A stretch of 64,000 nt of DNA from Mansonella perstans (Eukaryota; Nematoda; Chromadorea; Rhabditida; Onchocercidae): assembly GCA_037074765.1 (NCBI GenBank), contig JBAMDO010000039.1, positions 372,001-436,000 on the forward strand, given 5' to 3'. How positions within the stretch are numbered: the first letter of the stretch is position 1; the number at the start of each line of letters is the position of its first letter. The notes under the pieces were generated by a model. The model ran no database searches, was not told where the DNA came from, and worked only from the letters and a program-made list of their open reading frames with translations. Position numbers and translations under genes: made by a program. Positions 25,901 to 37,582 of this stretch are shown one piece after another.

Positions 25901-27991
25901 TGCAAATGATGCAAATAATTGACTTACCACTATATCACATTTATCTGCAGCATTTTTTGGACAATAAATACTTTCTCAAGTGATATTGAAATACCTAAAT
26001 CACCGCGGTTGCCACTGTTTTCATTTGTTTCATAATGATTTCATCAGACTAAGAAAAATTTTTAAATTCGTAACGATTTCTGCGATTTTTGGAAGAGTTG
26101 CCTTTTCTGCTTTTTTCTTTCAATTCCAATCAGGTATTTGGAAGTTGAAATTTGATCCAATCTGTTCAGAACATTATTAACCAAAACAAAAACATGGAGA
26201 AATACAGATAGTTAAAGTGTACTAATAATTAGAATCGAATTAAACGAAATGCGGATTAAAATAGAATTCAGAAATAGAAAAAATTTCGAAAAATAATTCA
26301 TTGCTATATTCGGCATAAGATCATCCAATTATTAGGAAAGAAATGTTGTTGTATTTCAATATAATCGAGCAATTTGATCCTATTAATATATATACAATAC
26401 TCTAATTAAGTTTAGCTAATCTTAGACTGCTCCTCAATACATGTTTAGAATCGAGCTATAAATCTTTTCTTTTACCCTGATATTGCAATTATATCTTAAA
26501 CAACAAAGAACTAACTATTTCAATAGGAACTATAAGATCTCGTTTGCTAAGAGCTACGAAATCGATCAGCACATCCGATAAATTCACATCGTTTTTACTT
26601 CTTCTTGAAGCCACCATTCTCAACTTTGTAGTAAATTGATCAACATATGCAAAATATCTTAAAAAATCTGCTCAAAAGTAAATGGAACGAAAAATGACCT
26701 AATAGAGTCAAAAACTTGGATGTTTTCAAATAAATGCTTTTTTCTGAGATTGACTCAGCAGTTCGTAAGTATATGTATGTCTCAGAGTTGCATTCTTTAA
26801 ATTTAACTCTTTGCCAAATTCATTAGAAGTGCTGTAATTAATCATAATAGAAAAAAAGCATTAAAAAATTAATCAAAATTCAAACGACAAGTATTGAAAC
26901 TGTGAAAAAAAAAAAGTTAACAAATGAACAGAATTAATTACCACAAATATCTAATGACTGCCAACATTGGAATTGAAAGGAGCAATATTCATCCCTTTAA
27001 TAATCATTTCCTGTAATTTTTGCATTACATGGCTGAATCTAAAAATGATCAAATATTGGCAAATAGCATAAAAATTTTGAACTGCGATGTTTTTTATTGA
27101 ATGTTAATTTTAGAAAGTTAAGCAAATCAATTGTGTAAGTGATAAAAGTTTTTAAATTTGGAATGAGAATTTTGGAAATTTTTCACAAAATATGATATTA
27201 AAACTTACCATTGAAAATTTTGTTTAATTTTACATGAAATAAATTGCTCATTTAATTGAACTGTCTAAAACTAATGATTTTTTTCTTGTCAATTTAAAGT
27301 TTAACTTTTTTTATTCAAGCATTTTATTTTATTTTTTGCGAAATGTTATCTCTATTTAGTGTTTAAAAAAACTTCTTTTTTCAAATAAAAAATCAGATTT
27401 ACTTTATTTCTTATTTTTTTTTACAATCTAATCTTTTTTAAAATTGTTTATATTTATTTTCGAATTTTATTAAAGAATTTGTGAACAATCTTTGGTATAT
27501 TTCCCATGTTTGTGTTTATTGTGCTATGGATTGAATTCCTTCATAACGAGCCCGTATAAAATGAAGATTTAATTGGTCCGAGTGATGTACAATATGGATA
27601 AAGTGCAATGTTAGAGATTGAGAAAATGATATAGGGATTGTGGGTTTGCTATAGAAGTAATGAGTGAGAGAAAATTGAAGAGTTTGAGTGCAAAAGAACG
27701 AAATTGATTTGGCGGAAATTAAACGTTCAATATTTCTTGTCTGGTTGGGATTGTGGAAGGTCGTTAGCGGTGTATTTCATTCGTTTCACGTCTGGGCACG
27801 TAGGCTACGTGTAGGTACATTGTGTTTGCGTGTAGAAATGTAGAACTGTATTTAGAAAGGGTATTCTTCTATGGTGGCTCTGATTGGGAGATCTAAATAT
27901 AGTAAATAGCAGGTCAGAGTTATTTTTCTATCATTACAGTCAAATCATTTGTTACTCAATTTGCAGATAGTATATATATAGTAGAGGAAAA
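22936..27991. other. 5 kb intergenic region
   Basis: 3' flank of Pygopus and 5' flank of the Hook gene. No exon supported on either strand. It holds a perfect 18-bp palindrome (25061-25078), an inverted repeat CTTACGTAT/ATACGTAAG (24902-24939), a poly-A run near 25012-25035 and a short repeated GTGGAATTTGCTA pair near 25740-25780. The last 450 bases (about 27550-27980) are less A+T-rich and G-biased, consistent with promoter or 5'UTR of the Hook gene. Confidence 0.6.
25061..25078. repeat. Perfect 18-bp palindrome
   Basis: AGCTAAGCTAGCTTAGCT equals its own reverse complement. It lies just after a poly-A run in intergenic DNA. Confidence 0.9.
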
Positions 27992-30900
27992 ATGAATGCA
28001 TATTTGGATGATCTTATCACATTGGTATGTTATTTATTTTTTGTTATTAAAATTCAATTATATTTGAAAGTAAATTTTAATAAAAATAAGATGAATTTTT
28101 GAGAAATTCAATATAGCAATCCTTGCTGAGAAGGGAATGAAAATATTAATTTTAGAAGATTATTTGGTTGTGTTGAAGAACAATTCAGCATTTTTCTGAG
28201 CTTTTAAAAGCTTTTGAAAAATATTTCCTAGCATCAGGTTATGAGACTACATGGATCGGATTTGCAAGAATTCTGGGTAAAAAAAATAAATCATTGAGAA
28301 AATGAGAACTCAAAGAATTACAAGGATTCTGGACAAAAAAATAAATCATTGAGGAAATGAGAACTCAAAGAATTGCAAGGATTCTGGACAAAAAGATAAA
28401 GCATTCAGAAAATGAGAACTCAAAGAATTGCAAGGATTCTGGACAAAAAGATAAAGCATTCAGAAAATGAGAACTCAAAGAATTGCAAGGATTCTGGACA
28501 AAAAAATAAATCATTGAGGAAATGAGAACTAAACAAAAAACTTGTATGGCTAAAATTTCGGCAGGATCCCATGTTTATTCTACGTATAATACTTTTGAAT
28601 TGCTTCTGAGCAAGAAGTTTTCATCCACCTATTGTAAAGTTAGATTTTTAACAGATGATAGGATTTTTTTCTGAACCGGAAAATGAGCTCTGTCGTTTAA
28701 TCCGGCATCGAACATAAACTGTTTTACGGAATCATCTAGTTAACCATTAACTTTTTTTTTTAGATGAATTCACTGAATGAGACGGAGGAAGTAACGTTGG
28801 CTGATATTTTTTCGGGCCGAGTTATCGCACAAGTTTTATATAGCATGTTCGTTTTCTTATCAATATTCGAACTTTGATTTTTTAGTTTAAATTTGGACAA
28901 ATCAACGAATCTTATTTGCAATTACTGAGGAACTAAATTTTATATTTCTTGCGAGTTTATGAACAGTAATGACAATTTTAGAAAGATCTTAAAGGAAAAT
29001 ATTATTTCTAGTATAATATTTGACAAATAGCCGAATAACTTTTCTTTACAAATGTCGTTTGTGTTGTTTGATCTTAGCTTATAATATTAGTTTCTCATTA
29101 GAAAAACTACGATAGAAAAAGTATCTCTCTAATGTGACATTGGGAAGATTAAAAGTGCGACATCATTACCAGTTAAACTCTTCATGGATCTGTGATTGAG
29201 TAGAAAGTTGATCTTATCACTAGTGATTGATTCAGTTTGTCCCTTTACTAGAATTTTTTTGGCTATTTAATTTTTATTTAAAACTTATTGGAAAATAATA
29301 TAATACATATTTGTAAAAGTTTTCGCGATAACCGTTAGCTTTTACAGCGATCCGTCGTTTTTTAATGAAAATTGGCTTAATACAATATCACATTACGATC
29401 AAGAAGCTAACTGGAGATTGAAAGCAAATAATATGCGTAAAATTTATCGTCGGCTTTCCGAATACTACGCAGATCACTTAGGAGCGAAATTGACAGCAGA
29501 ATGGCTTATTGACACATCACGGATAGGTAAGTTCGGAGGATTTGTTTATAGATTATTTTTTTTAAGAAAGTGCTTGCTAGTTTCTCGTAATTTGGTCATA
29601 TCATAGTATTTATAATATGATTGGAATATTTTTCTAAGGTTTTTACAACATTTAATAATTCCTTGGCATGACTTCTTGTATTCCGAAGCGGCCATTTTTA
29701 CTCTTCTTTTTGTACAGAAATAGGCTATAAAAATACATAATGAGTTAGTTAAAAGCATTTTTCTTACTTGTAAATAAAGAAAAATATTACAGCGGAGCAC
29801 AATGACTCAGAATTGTTGTGCCGATTATTGCAACTTGTCCTTGGTGCTGCTGTCCTTTGTACAAACAATGAAAGTAATGTTTTTTTGATAATGTTTTTGT
29901 AATGTTAGGGAAGAGGAGCTTTTAAAGCATTTCGTTAGTTCCATTAATTCAGTAGTTTAATAATTTCGAACTTTTTTAGGTTCACAATTTTCTTTCAGAG
30001 TTTATACGTCTTTTATTGGATCAAAGCGAATCTGTGCAGAGCACAGTTGTAAATATTATAAGCGAAATCAAAGAATTGATACCGGAACCAACAGAAGAAA
30101 AAACTAAATTAGCTGAAACGTCGGTAATTTTTTTAATCTTTTATTTACAAAAGCAAAGTACATTTTTGCAGCATTCGTTCTTGAGAATACAGCAAGGATT
30201 GAAAAATAAAAGATAACAATTTTCTTACATACTTTTAGAACACCGAACAGATGGAATCGAAAGAACAGGTGGTAAATTTGAAGAATAAAGTAGAAAGCTT
30301 GAAGCAGGAATGCACACAACTTAACGAAAAGGTTCTTTTTCTAACCATTATATGGGATATCTAATTGGAGGAATGGAAAAATACATGTTTGCATATGTAC
30401 ATACATATATATATATATAAATTTATATGGGATGCTTTATTAGAAAAACTGTTTAATTAATTAAGTGGATGTTTGTTATTCCGTTAATTTATTTACTTTA
30501 CTTCATTCATTTACTAAACTTTTTATTAACTCATCGCCTAATTTGGTTCATTTGTTTGCTCAGTAATTTAATTAATTTGTTTACTTGTTTATTCATTTAT
30601 TTATTTAAAATAAGGATTTAGTTCTAGCACAAAATGCTTTATTCGAGTATTCGAATATTATTATTTCAAGGACATTTTTAATTTGAACAAAATGTTACCA
30701 CATAATACTCAAATGACTAATTCAGTTGAAAGAAGCATGTAACGAAAGGGAGGCGTTGTCTAGTGATAATGAGAGTTTGCGTCTACGTGTTGATGAATTA
30801 AGTGAGGGATCTGCTGAAATTGAATCGTTACGGAAACAGATTCGTTCATTGCGTTCCGTTCGCGAAAGTACTCAGGATGCACTTTACAAGTGATGGTTTT

Positions 30901-33900
30901 TTTTATTTTGGAGAAACTTCAGATATAAGGTATTAGCTAGTGATATTCTAGTTTGAGCCGTTAGCAACTTTCTAGTTTTTTTTAAAAATATTTGGTGCAT
31001 TTTCAGGACTGAGGCCGAGCGAGAGCATCTGAAGAAAATAAATTTGCAGTTATCTGATGAAAATGCGGAATTGCGAATGAAGATTTGTTTTTATTGAGCT
31101 CAAATATTTCGATTTATCACATTTTTATGTTATTTAATTTTAATTGAGATTTTTTTAGATCCAAGATATGACGCCATTGGAGGCGGAATTTAAGCGACTG
31201 AAAGATGAGCTCGAGGAACAGCGACTTCTTGTGCAAAAATATGAGAAGCTTGATACGCAGATCATCAGTTACAAAACTAAACTAAGTAAATTTCCATTTT
31301 TTTGAAGGAAAATTAAATTTATGACGAATCGGAACGAATGCTATACGGGAAATATCATAGGCATCGTTTTTGCAAAAGAATTTTGTCTTGTTGATGATTT
31401 ATTTATTTAGTTTGTTTCTTTAAATAGCTTGACTTGCCCAATATTTTAAGTTTTTGAACTTAAAGTTATCATGAGGTTCTATTTGAAATTTCTTTTATGT
31501 TTTACTTTGCTTGATCAGTATTTAGTAAATAGTGATAAATTTATGGCTGGATAATTTGATAGACGAAGTCCATATGGCGAATATGTTTCGACCATCAGAA
31601 AGAAAAACGGCAAAATTACTGATGAAAGGAAGCCAATAATTTCCATTCTAGAAGAATGGAAGGCACAAAAAATTGAATTGAAAGTACTAGAAGATAAAGT
31701 GGCCACATACATGAAGAGTGTCATAGCGCTCGAAGATGAGCAGCGTAAGAATGGTGTACTGAAGACTCAGATTGAATCACTACGACTGGAGAATTCGGAG
31801 TTAGAAGCAAGGTTGAACGATGAAATTAGACGAGCTGATAAGGTTAAAATTAGTTTATTGTTTGGAACTAAATAATCATTCGTATTAGTGGTGTGATAAT
31901 TTAATTGAAGGATTTTCTTAACTTCTTACTAATGGCGTGATATTTCATTCCTTTGCAGTTCGTCATTAGTGAAAACTCTGAAAATCTTGGATAACTCATC
32001 ATTTCAGGCTGAATTCGAATCCAAACAGTTGAATGACCGAATTGATGAGATTGAGATGGAAAAAGAACATCTTAGGCAAGAACGGCATGAACTCAATGAA
32101 CAACTCCTTTTGCATGGTGAGTGAGAAAAGTGTTAGTATAGTGAAGTTTTCTTATTCATCTAAAAATGATAACTGTTTTCGAAACTTTCCATAAAATATT
32201 TTCAGAAAATCGCAGCAGTGCTCCTTCACTGCACGATGAAACAGCTAACGCAAATTCGACGGAGATTTTGAGGTTACCTGTAGAAAAAGTATTACCTGCC
32301 TGAATATTATGTTATTATTAGCAGTGTCTGATCGTTATTAATGTTTAATTGAAATAAGTATATTACTTACAGTATAGGAATATATAGTATAAAAAGTCAT
32401 ATTTAGCTCTGCGTATTTAGGAAGAGTTTCAAGTTTTTTCACCATTCCTCGTTTGCTTCTGACAATAGGATTTTTTTTGTTGTTTCAGAGAACGAATCAT
32501 TCGATCGGAAACGAAAAACGAATGTTTATTAACTGAAAATGTGATGGATGACGAGAAGTTGAGTTTGAAGGAAGAAATTAGTTCGCTGAATGTTCAGAAA
32601 AGAAATTTGGAGACAGAACTCAAATTAGCGCAAAATAAAGCTGATGATTTGGAAAAACGGTTAACAATTATAACTAATGTCCAAAATTTTTTTTTAAAAT
32701 ATTCTTCCTTTTTTTTTTCAACTAGATTTTTTGTAACGCTTTATTGGATTGTCATTTTGTACTAAGAAATGCAAGTACAAAGAGTAAGAATGAAAGATTT
32801 CGCTAATCATTAATTATTCCCACTGGATATGGTAATCGTGTATTTGTTTTTCAAGATTGCGGAAACTGAATTCCATAATTGAATCCGGTAACTTTGAGAA
32901 TTGTGATCGGTTGACAGAGGAGCAGACAGCAAAGGAACGGATGACTATTCAAATAGCACAACTTGAAGCGAGACTCGAACAAGCAGCACATGATCTGGAA
33001 CAGAAGATCGCTGATAAGAAAGCATTAAGTGGTCAGGAGTTTTTTTCTTTCTGTAGGGGAAACGGAGAACATTATTGAAAATATTTTAGGTTCAGTGTTG
33101 TTAGATATCTATATATTTAAAACCGAAGTTTAGGATTTTTTTAATACGATAGGAAATTTTTTCCGTTCCATTAATAGCTTTAGATTTTTTAGAGTAAACA
33201 CAACGAAACGAGGTGGATTTAAAATTTTTAATGGAAAATAAAACTGTGTACTTCATTCCTGTTGATTTAGAAGAATTAACGGCATCAAAACAACAAGTGA
33301 AGGACGAGAAGGATAGGTTGACGCATTATATGGAAAAAGCACGTCGTATGATTGAAGACTTGGAGGAACAGAATCGAGCTGTTGAATGTGGTGCATTGAG
33401 CAGACATGAATTTGATTCAGTTCGTCGTGAAAGGGACTCGTACAAACAAAACGTAATTCTTTTCTTGTTAAAGAATCGTACTGTGGGAAAATAGGATGAA
33501 CTTACGTTTGCATCTGGAGTGGAAATTACGGAAGGAAATCGATAGAGGAACTAAATAAAATGTGTAAACTGTTAAATATCATGATTATTCCCTGTTTCTT
33601 GTACTCTGATTTTTTTGATTACCTCGGGTTGAAATATCACTAAGCTGTATTTCAGTGGTTTTTATGAAATTTTAGAATATGATTTTACAGATTGAAGCAC
33701 TGAAAGAAAGCCATGAACGTAGCCGTACTATGCAAGAAGAGGAGCAGCGATTGTTTACAACTCATGCTTACTACATGGTATACTATGTCTTTGATGACTA
33801 GCATTGATTCCAATTTTAGCTTTTCAAACTTTAACATCGCTAATAATCGATCAGTAGGATGCCAGTTCTTTTAGTTCAAATCAAAAAGTTCGAATTCGTA

Positions 33901-35218
33901 ATCTTTATCAACTATTCAAGATAGCTTTAAATTGCTGCGAATAATATTATAATAGTGGGAAAAGTGACCTTCAATAGCATTCGGAAAGACGATGTTGAAC
34001 TGTAAAGAAACTATGAAATTCTCGAACTGTGTTGATCGAGAAATTAATTAACATTAATTGCTGTTTGGCACGAATGAATACTGTAATGATTGAAAACGTC
34101 TAAAAAGTTTTCTTGATTTAGACCGGTTCAAAGTTTATTTGTTATTTCTCGTCATACTTTTTTACCCGCTTTGACTTCTATTTTTTCCATCAGAATTATT
34201 TTGCTGCATTCTAAAAGAGTGGTTTTCAGATGATGCAACTACAGCAACAGAATTCTTCAGTTAGGGAACATGCTGATGAGAAAAGCTTCTTGACACGACA
34301 GCGGCAATGTAATAACTTCAATATTATGAGGTGATATCCTATCAGCTCTTCCGTTTTTATCTAACAATTCGATTTGTGGCTTAGATTATGAGAAGTAACT
34401 GACGTATTAAATTATTTGCTGCAAACTGTTTTCTGGCATTCGTTCATATCTTCTTGATCATTTGTTCATGATTCGTTGTCAACTTTATTAACAGCTAAGA
34501 ATGAGGCTGATTTTTCGCTGGTTTTGAAGATTCTTTTTTAGATAAGAACCAGAAAGAAATTAAAACCTTTCTGCCAACTGGATGAAATAGCTAAATAAAA
34601 TAAGTAATTAGTTTGATGAATGGGATGTATTTCAGTTGTATTTCAATGGGATGTATTTCATATTTTCATTTTTGCCCTTTGTTGAAAGACTTTCTTTGAA
34701 TGAGCTTTTCTAAGTTATAGTTTTTTTTTTTTTAATCATTGGACTTTTGCGATGCCGATTGGCTTAAACAATAAAAACACATATTCTAACTAACCGTGAG
34801 TATTGCAGTGAGAGCTACATATAAACTTGTGGTTGTAGATGAGAGCTCTGTGCATTAATTTTAATCACTCCTTATTAGATTACCAACATTTTGACCTTTG
34901 CCTTTTTCTTATCACTGTTGCTCACAGGAATTTTCTGTATTTCGCGTTTTTCTTTTTTACTTTCCTTTGCTGATTATTAACAATAATTTTACTTGAAGGC
35001 AGAGTTGGAGAAAGGTGGCATGAAGAAAATTTTAGTTTTAATAATTTCTTTTTATCAAGCTTACGATGTTTGTTTTCAGTTTGCTGGCTGCAGTTTTATG
35101 CTTGATGCTTGTTTCTTTTCTTTTCGAACATTTCGAATATTCTTTCCGAACATTCTTTTCGGAGAATTTTCCATCATTTGATAGTGAAGTTTCGTACACC
35201 GGTGTACCGCCTACTTGA
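27992..35218 (+). CDS. zyg-12: Hook-family protein with C-terminal KASH domain (ZYG-12-like), 725 aa
   Basis: Exons: 27992-28024, 28764-28846, 29348-29526, 29793-29873, 29999-30123, 30239-30331, 30726-30889, 31007-31082, 31159-31285, 31652-31842, 32008-32116, 32206-32272, 32489-32659, 32856-33031, 33271-33452, 33691-33777, 34230-34308, 34999-35014, 35080-35218. Sum 2178 nt. Residues 1-155 form the Hook domain (IDPSFFNENWLNTI, NDSELLCRLLQLVLG), which in this family binds dynein light intermediate chain. A long Glu/Lys/Leu coiled coil follows (about 165-650), then the conserved Hook tail (SFLTRQRQ). The last exon adds a transmembrane segment (LLAAVLCLMLVSFLF, about 681-695) and a short luminal tail ending YTGVPPT, the KASH pattern that SUN proteins bind. 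This is the architecture of C. elegans ZYG-12, which tethers centrosomes to the nucleus. The exon 8 donor is odd (AAG followed by ATTTGT); a shifted GT-AG alternative also stays in frame. Exon 18 is 16 nt. Confidence 0.88.
28261..28531. repeat. 55-bp minisatellite in Hook intron 1, about 5 copies
   Basis: Units containing GGATTCTGGACAAAAA recur at about 28324, 28379, 28434 and 28489, a 55-bp period, with a diverged first copy. Two internal variants alternate (AAATCATTGAGG and AAAGCATTCAGA). Confidence 0.95.
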
Positions 35219-36472
35219 AATATTTTCTGTAATGAGTCTTTCAATATATCATAGTTTTTTCTTTCATTTCTTCAAAAAAAAAACGAGCCTGAAAAGTTAG
35301 TTGAATATAGTTACAGCTGTATACATAGAGTATAAATCTCATATTTTTGACGATCTTGATCATTGTCCAAGCCATTTTAAAAGTTTTAATGACTTTCCTG
35401 TGAATATGTCCAATGGGTTTTTTTTTTCGTTTAATTTCAGTTAACTCTGTTTTCTTTAGCAGTAAATTTTATTAAAAACTTTTAGTTGTTTTGAATTTTG
35501 TTTCATATTCTATGCCTGTTTTCCTCATATGTCCTGTTCTTTCTCGTTTCTGCTATTCTTTTTTTTTGTTATACCGATACTGTGTCAAAATTGAAATTCT
35601 TTTAACACAGGCAAGAAGGAGCAAAGAATCTCCAGGAAAGGAAGAATCCTGTGTAGTGTATTTTCTTTTATGTATATATCTATCTGTGAAAATTTTATTT
35701 TTTAAATTGTTCGTCGTTGCTTCATTCCATTTGTCTTGGCTGTTTCATAAATAGCTATTATTATTTTGACATTAGTAAAGCCTAGTTTCAAATAAGTGTT
35801 GCATTATGTAAGAAATATCAGAGTTTACTTCCTGTTTGTCTAATTTCTACTCTTTGAGTTCTCACTTTTGCTTAAATAGCCGAGAAAAATCATAACTAGA
35901 TGGTTATTAGGGCTATCAGTGGAAAAGTTCGGCGGTATTCATCAGAACTGGAAAGGAATAATGAAAGAATAAGGTTATATGTAATATATTTTTCTAAACT
36001 ATTATATGTAATATATATTTTCTAAGGTATTGCTGCAAAATCAGAAGGGATTGCATCCGAACATATCAATGGTAATGTAATGAGGAAGACGAATTAGATG
36101 GCCTGTAATATAATACCTGATCTATAATGCTTTGGAAGTTTCATTGCCGAAAGCATATTTCATTTTGTTGAGATTTGCTTCTTACAAATGTATGGTCATA
36201 GACATATGTTTGGAAATGCTACACTTAGCTAATTAAGCTTAGCGGATGACTAATATCGGCCATATAACATGAAAATAAGATTCCTGTACGGTCATTGATA
36301 TAGATTGACCATAATGGTCATTTCCGGCTATTATCAATATTCCATGTGGTTAAGTTAATTTTTCTTACTGCTAACCTTAATTGTTGATGAAATTTATCGA
36401 AAAGACATTTGGAAATTTTTTTGCTTGCTGCAATAATTAATAAAATTTTACAACTTTCCATAACTGAAGGAA
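35219..36472. other. Hook 3' region and Nudix 5' flank
   Basis: Mostly T-rich non-coding DNA. One stretch, 35611-35656, follows TTTTAACACAG and could be an alternative terminal Hook exon (listed separately). Nothing else supported. Confidence 0.55.
35611..35656 (+). CDS. Possible alternative terminal exon of the Hook gene (KASH-less)
   Basis: If exon 17 is extended to the GTGATA donor at 34331 (adding a few residues ending NFNIMR), splicing to the acceptor before 35611 stays in frame and gives QEGAKNLQERKNPV then TAG at 35654-35656. That would make a soluble Hook without the membrane anchor. Both splice sites are plausible and the tail is hydrophilic, like ordinary Hook C termini. No transcript evidence is available, so this is inference. 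Confidence 0.3.
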
Positions 36473-37582
36473 ATGTACAAAATATCAAAACGATGGTCAT
36501 CAGAAACTACGTATCAGATTATACTTGACGAAAAATTACGTGAACGTTTTTGTGAACGTCTCAAGCAGCAGTCAATTGATTCTATTCAACCACATTTTCC
36601 TGTTCATCGATTGTCTAGTAAGAAAAAAGATAGTGCTGTTTTAATATCTTTGCTACATATCGACATGTCACCATCAATAATATTCACTCATCGATCATTG
36701 TTATTAGCTGGTCATCGAGGTGAAGTGAGCTTTCCAGGTGGACGCTTAGAGCAAGGCGAAACTTATGAACAGGTATGTTTACTAAACTAATTATCCTATA
36801 TTTCGAAATACTGATATATCGCAGTATTTAAGATGAGTAAGTTTAAATGTTGGAATGGTGCAATTTACGTAGGAATATTTTCAGGCAGCATTACGCGAAA
36901 GTGAAGAAGAGGTTGGTTTAAATCCTCGTGAAGTTGAAGTTTGGGGTCATTTAAAGCATGTTACAACAAAGTCCAAGGGTATTGTAATGCCAATTGTTGG
37001 TTTAATACATGATACTATCGATTTCAATACAATTAAAGCAAAATGTGATGAAGTTCAAACTGTTTTCGCTGCACCAATTGATGAACTTTGCATCAGGCAT
37101 CGTTACACGCATTTCAGAAGAGGTTTGTTACAAATTGCTTCCTCATAAAGTCATCAGTTTGACTATTTGAATCGAAATGAAGTAAGTCATTGGTTTTTCA
37201 CAGAATCGAGTGCGTTTGGATAGATAGTAACTATTAAATTAATTCGGTGCATTATTCATATTTTTTGGTAGGATTTTGGATAAATTAATTTATACTTAGT
37301 AAGAAAAGATATCGCTAACGGTTTTGTTTGTTTGAGCAAATTAGCAAGTTAATTTAAATAATGGAATTCAATTTCATTGACATTTGTTATCATGAGAACA
37401 TCACTTGGTAAGTTATAGGTGATGTGCAATACAGGTTACCGGTTTTTTTCACTTCACGTCGTCGTATTCTTGCTACAAATGTAATACCGCAAAACGAATA
37501 TTGTATTTGGGGTTTAACTGCTGGAATTCTTCATCTTGCATTGCTCAATTTGTTCCCGAAATTGTATGAGCCCAAAATTTAA
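36473..37582 (+). CDS. Nudix CoA diphosphatase, NUDT7/NUDT8 type, 233 aa
   Basis: Exons: 36473-36772, 36885-37122, 37419-37582, all GT-AG, sum 702 nt. Start is ATG 36473 (MYKISKRWSS). The Nudix box is complete across the exon 1/2 junction (GGRLEQGETYEQ then AALRESEEEVGL, matching GX5EX7REUXEEXGU). It is preceded by the CoA-hydrolase signature (HRGEVSFPGG with an upstream HRS). These enzymes cut CoA and acyl-CoA to 3',5'-ADP and phosphopantetheine using Mg or Mn, in peroxisomes or mitochondria. The N-terminal 20 residues contain Lys/Arg and Ser and could be a weak mitochondrial presequence. The C terminus (YEPKI) is not a peroxisomal PTS1, which favours a NUDT8-like mitochondrial or cytosolic site; that is inference. 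The C-terminal WGLTAGIL segment is typical of the family. Confidence 0.92.

Noticed and set aside
31561..31651. Upstream extension of Hook exon 10 to the AG at 31562
   Set aside because: The phase does not match exon 9; the acceptor at 31651 (TTCCATTCTAG) fits both phase and Hook family alignment.
33880..33905. TTCGAATTC resembling a tRNA T-loop
   Set aside because: No acceptor, D or anticodon stems around it; chance in A+T-rich DNA.
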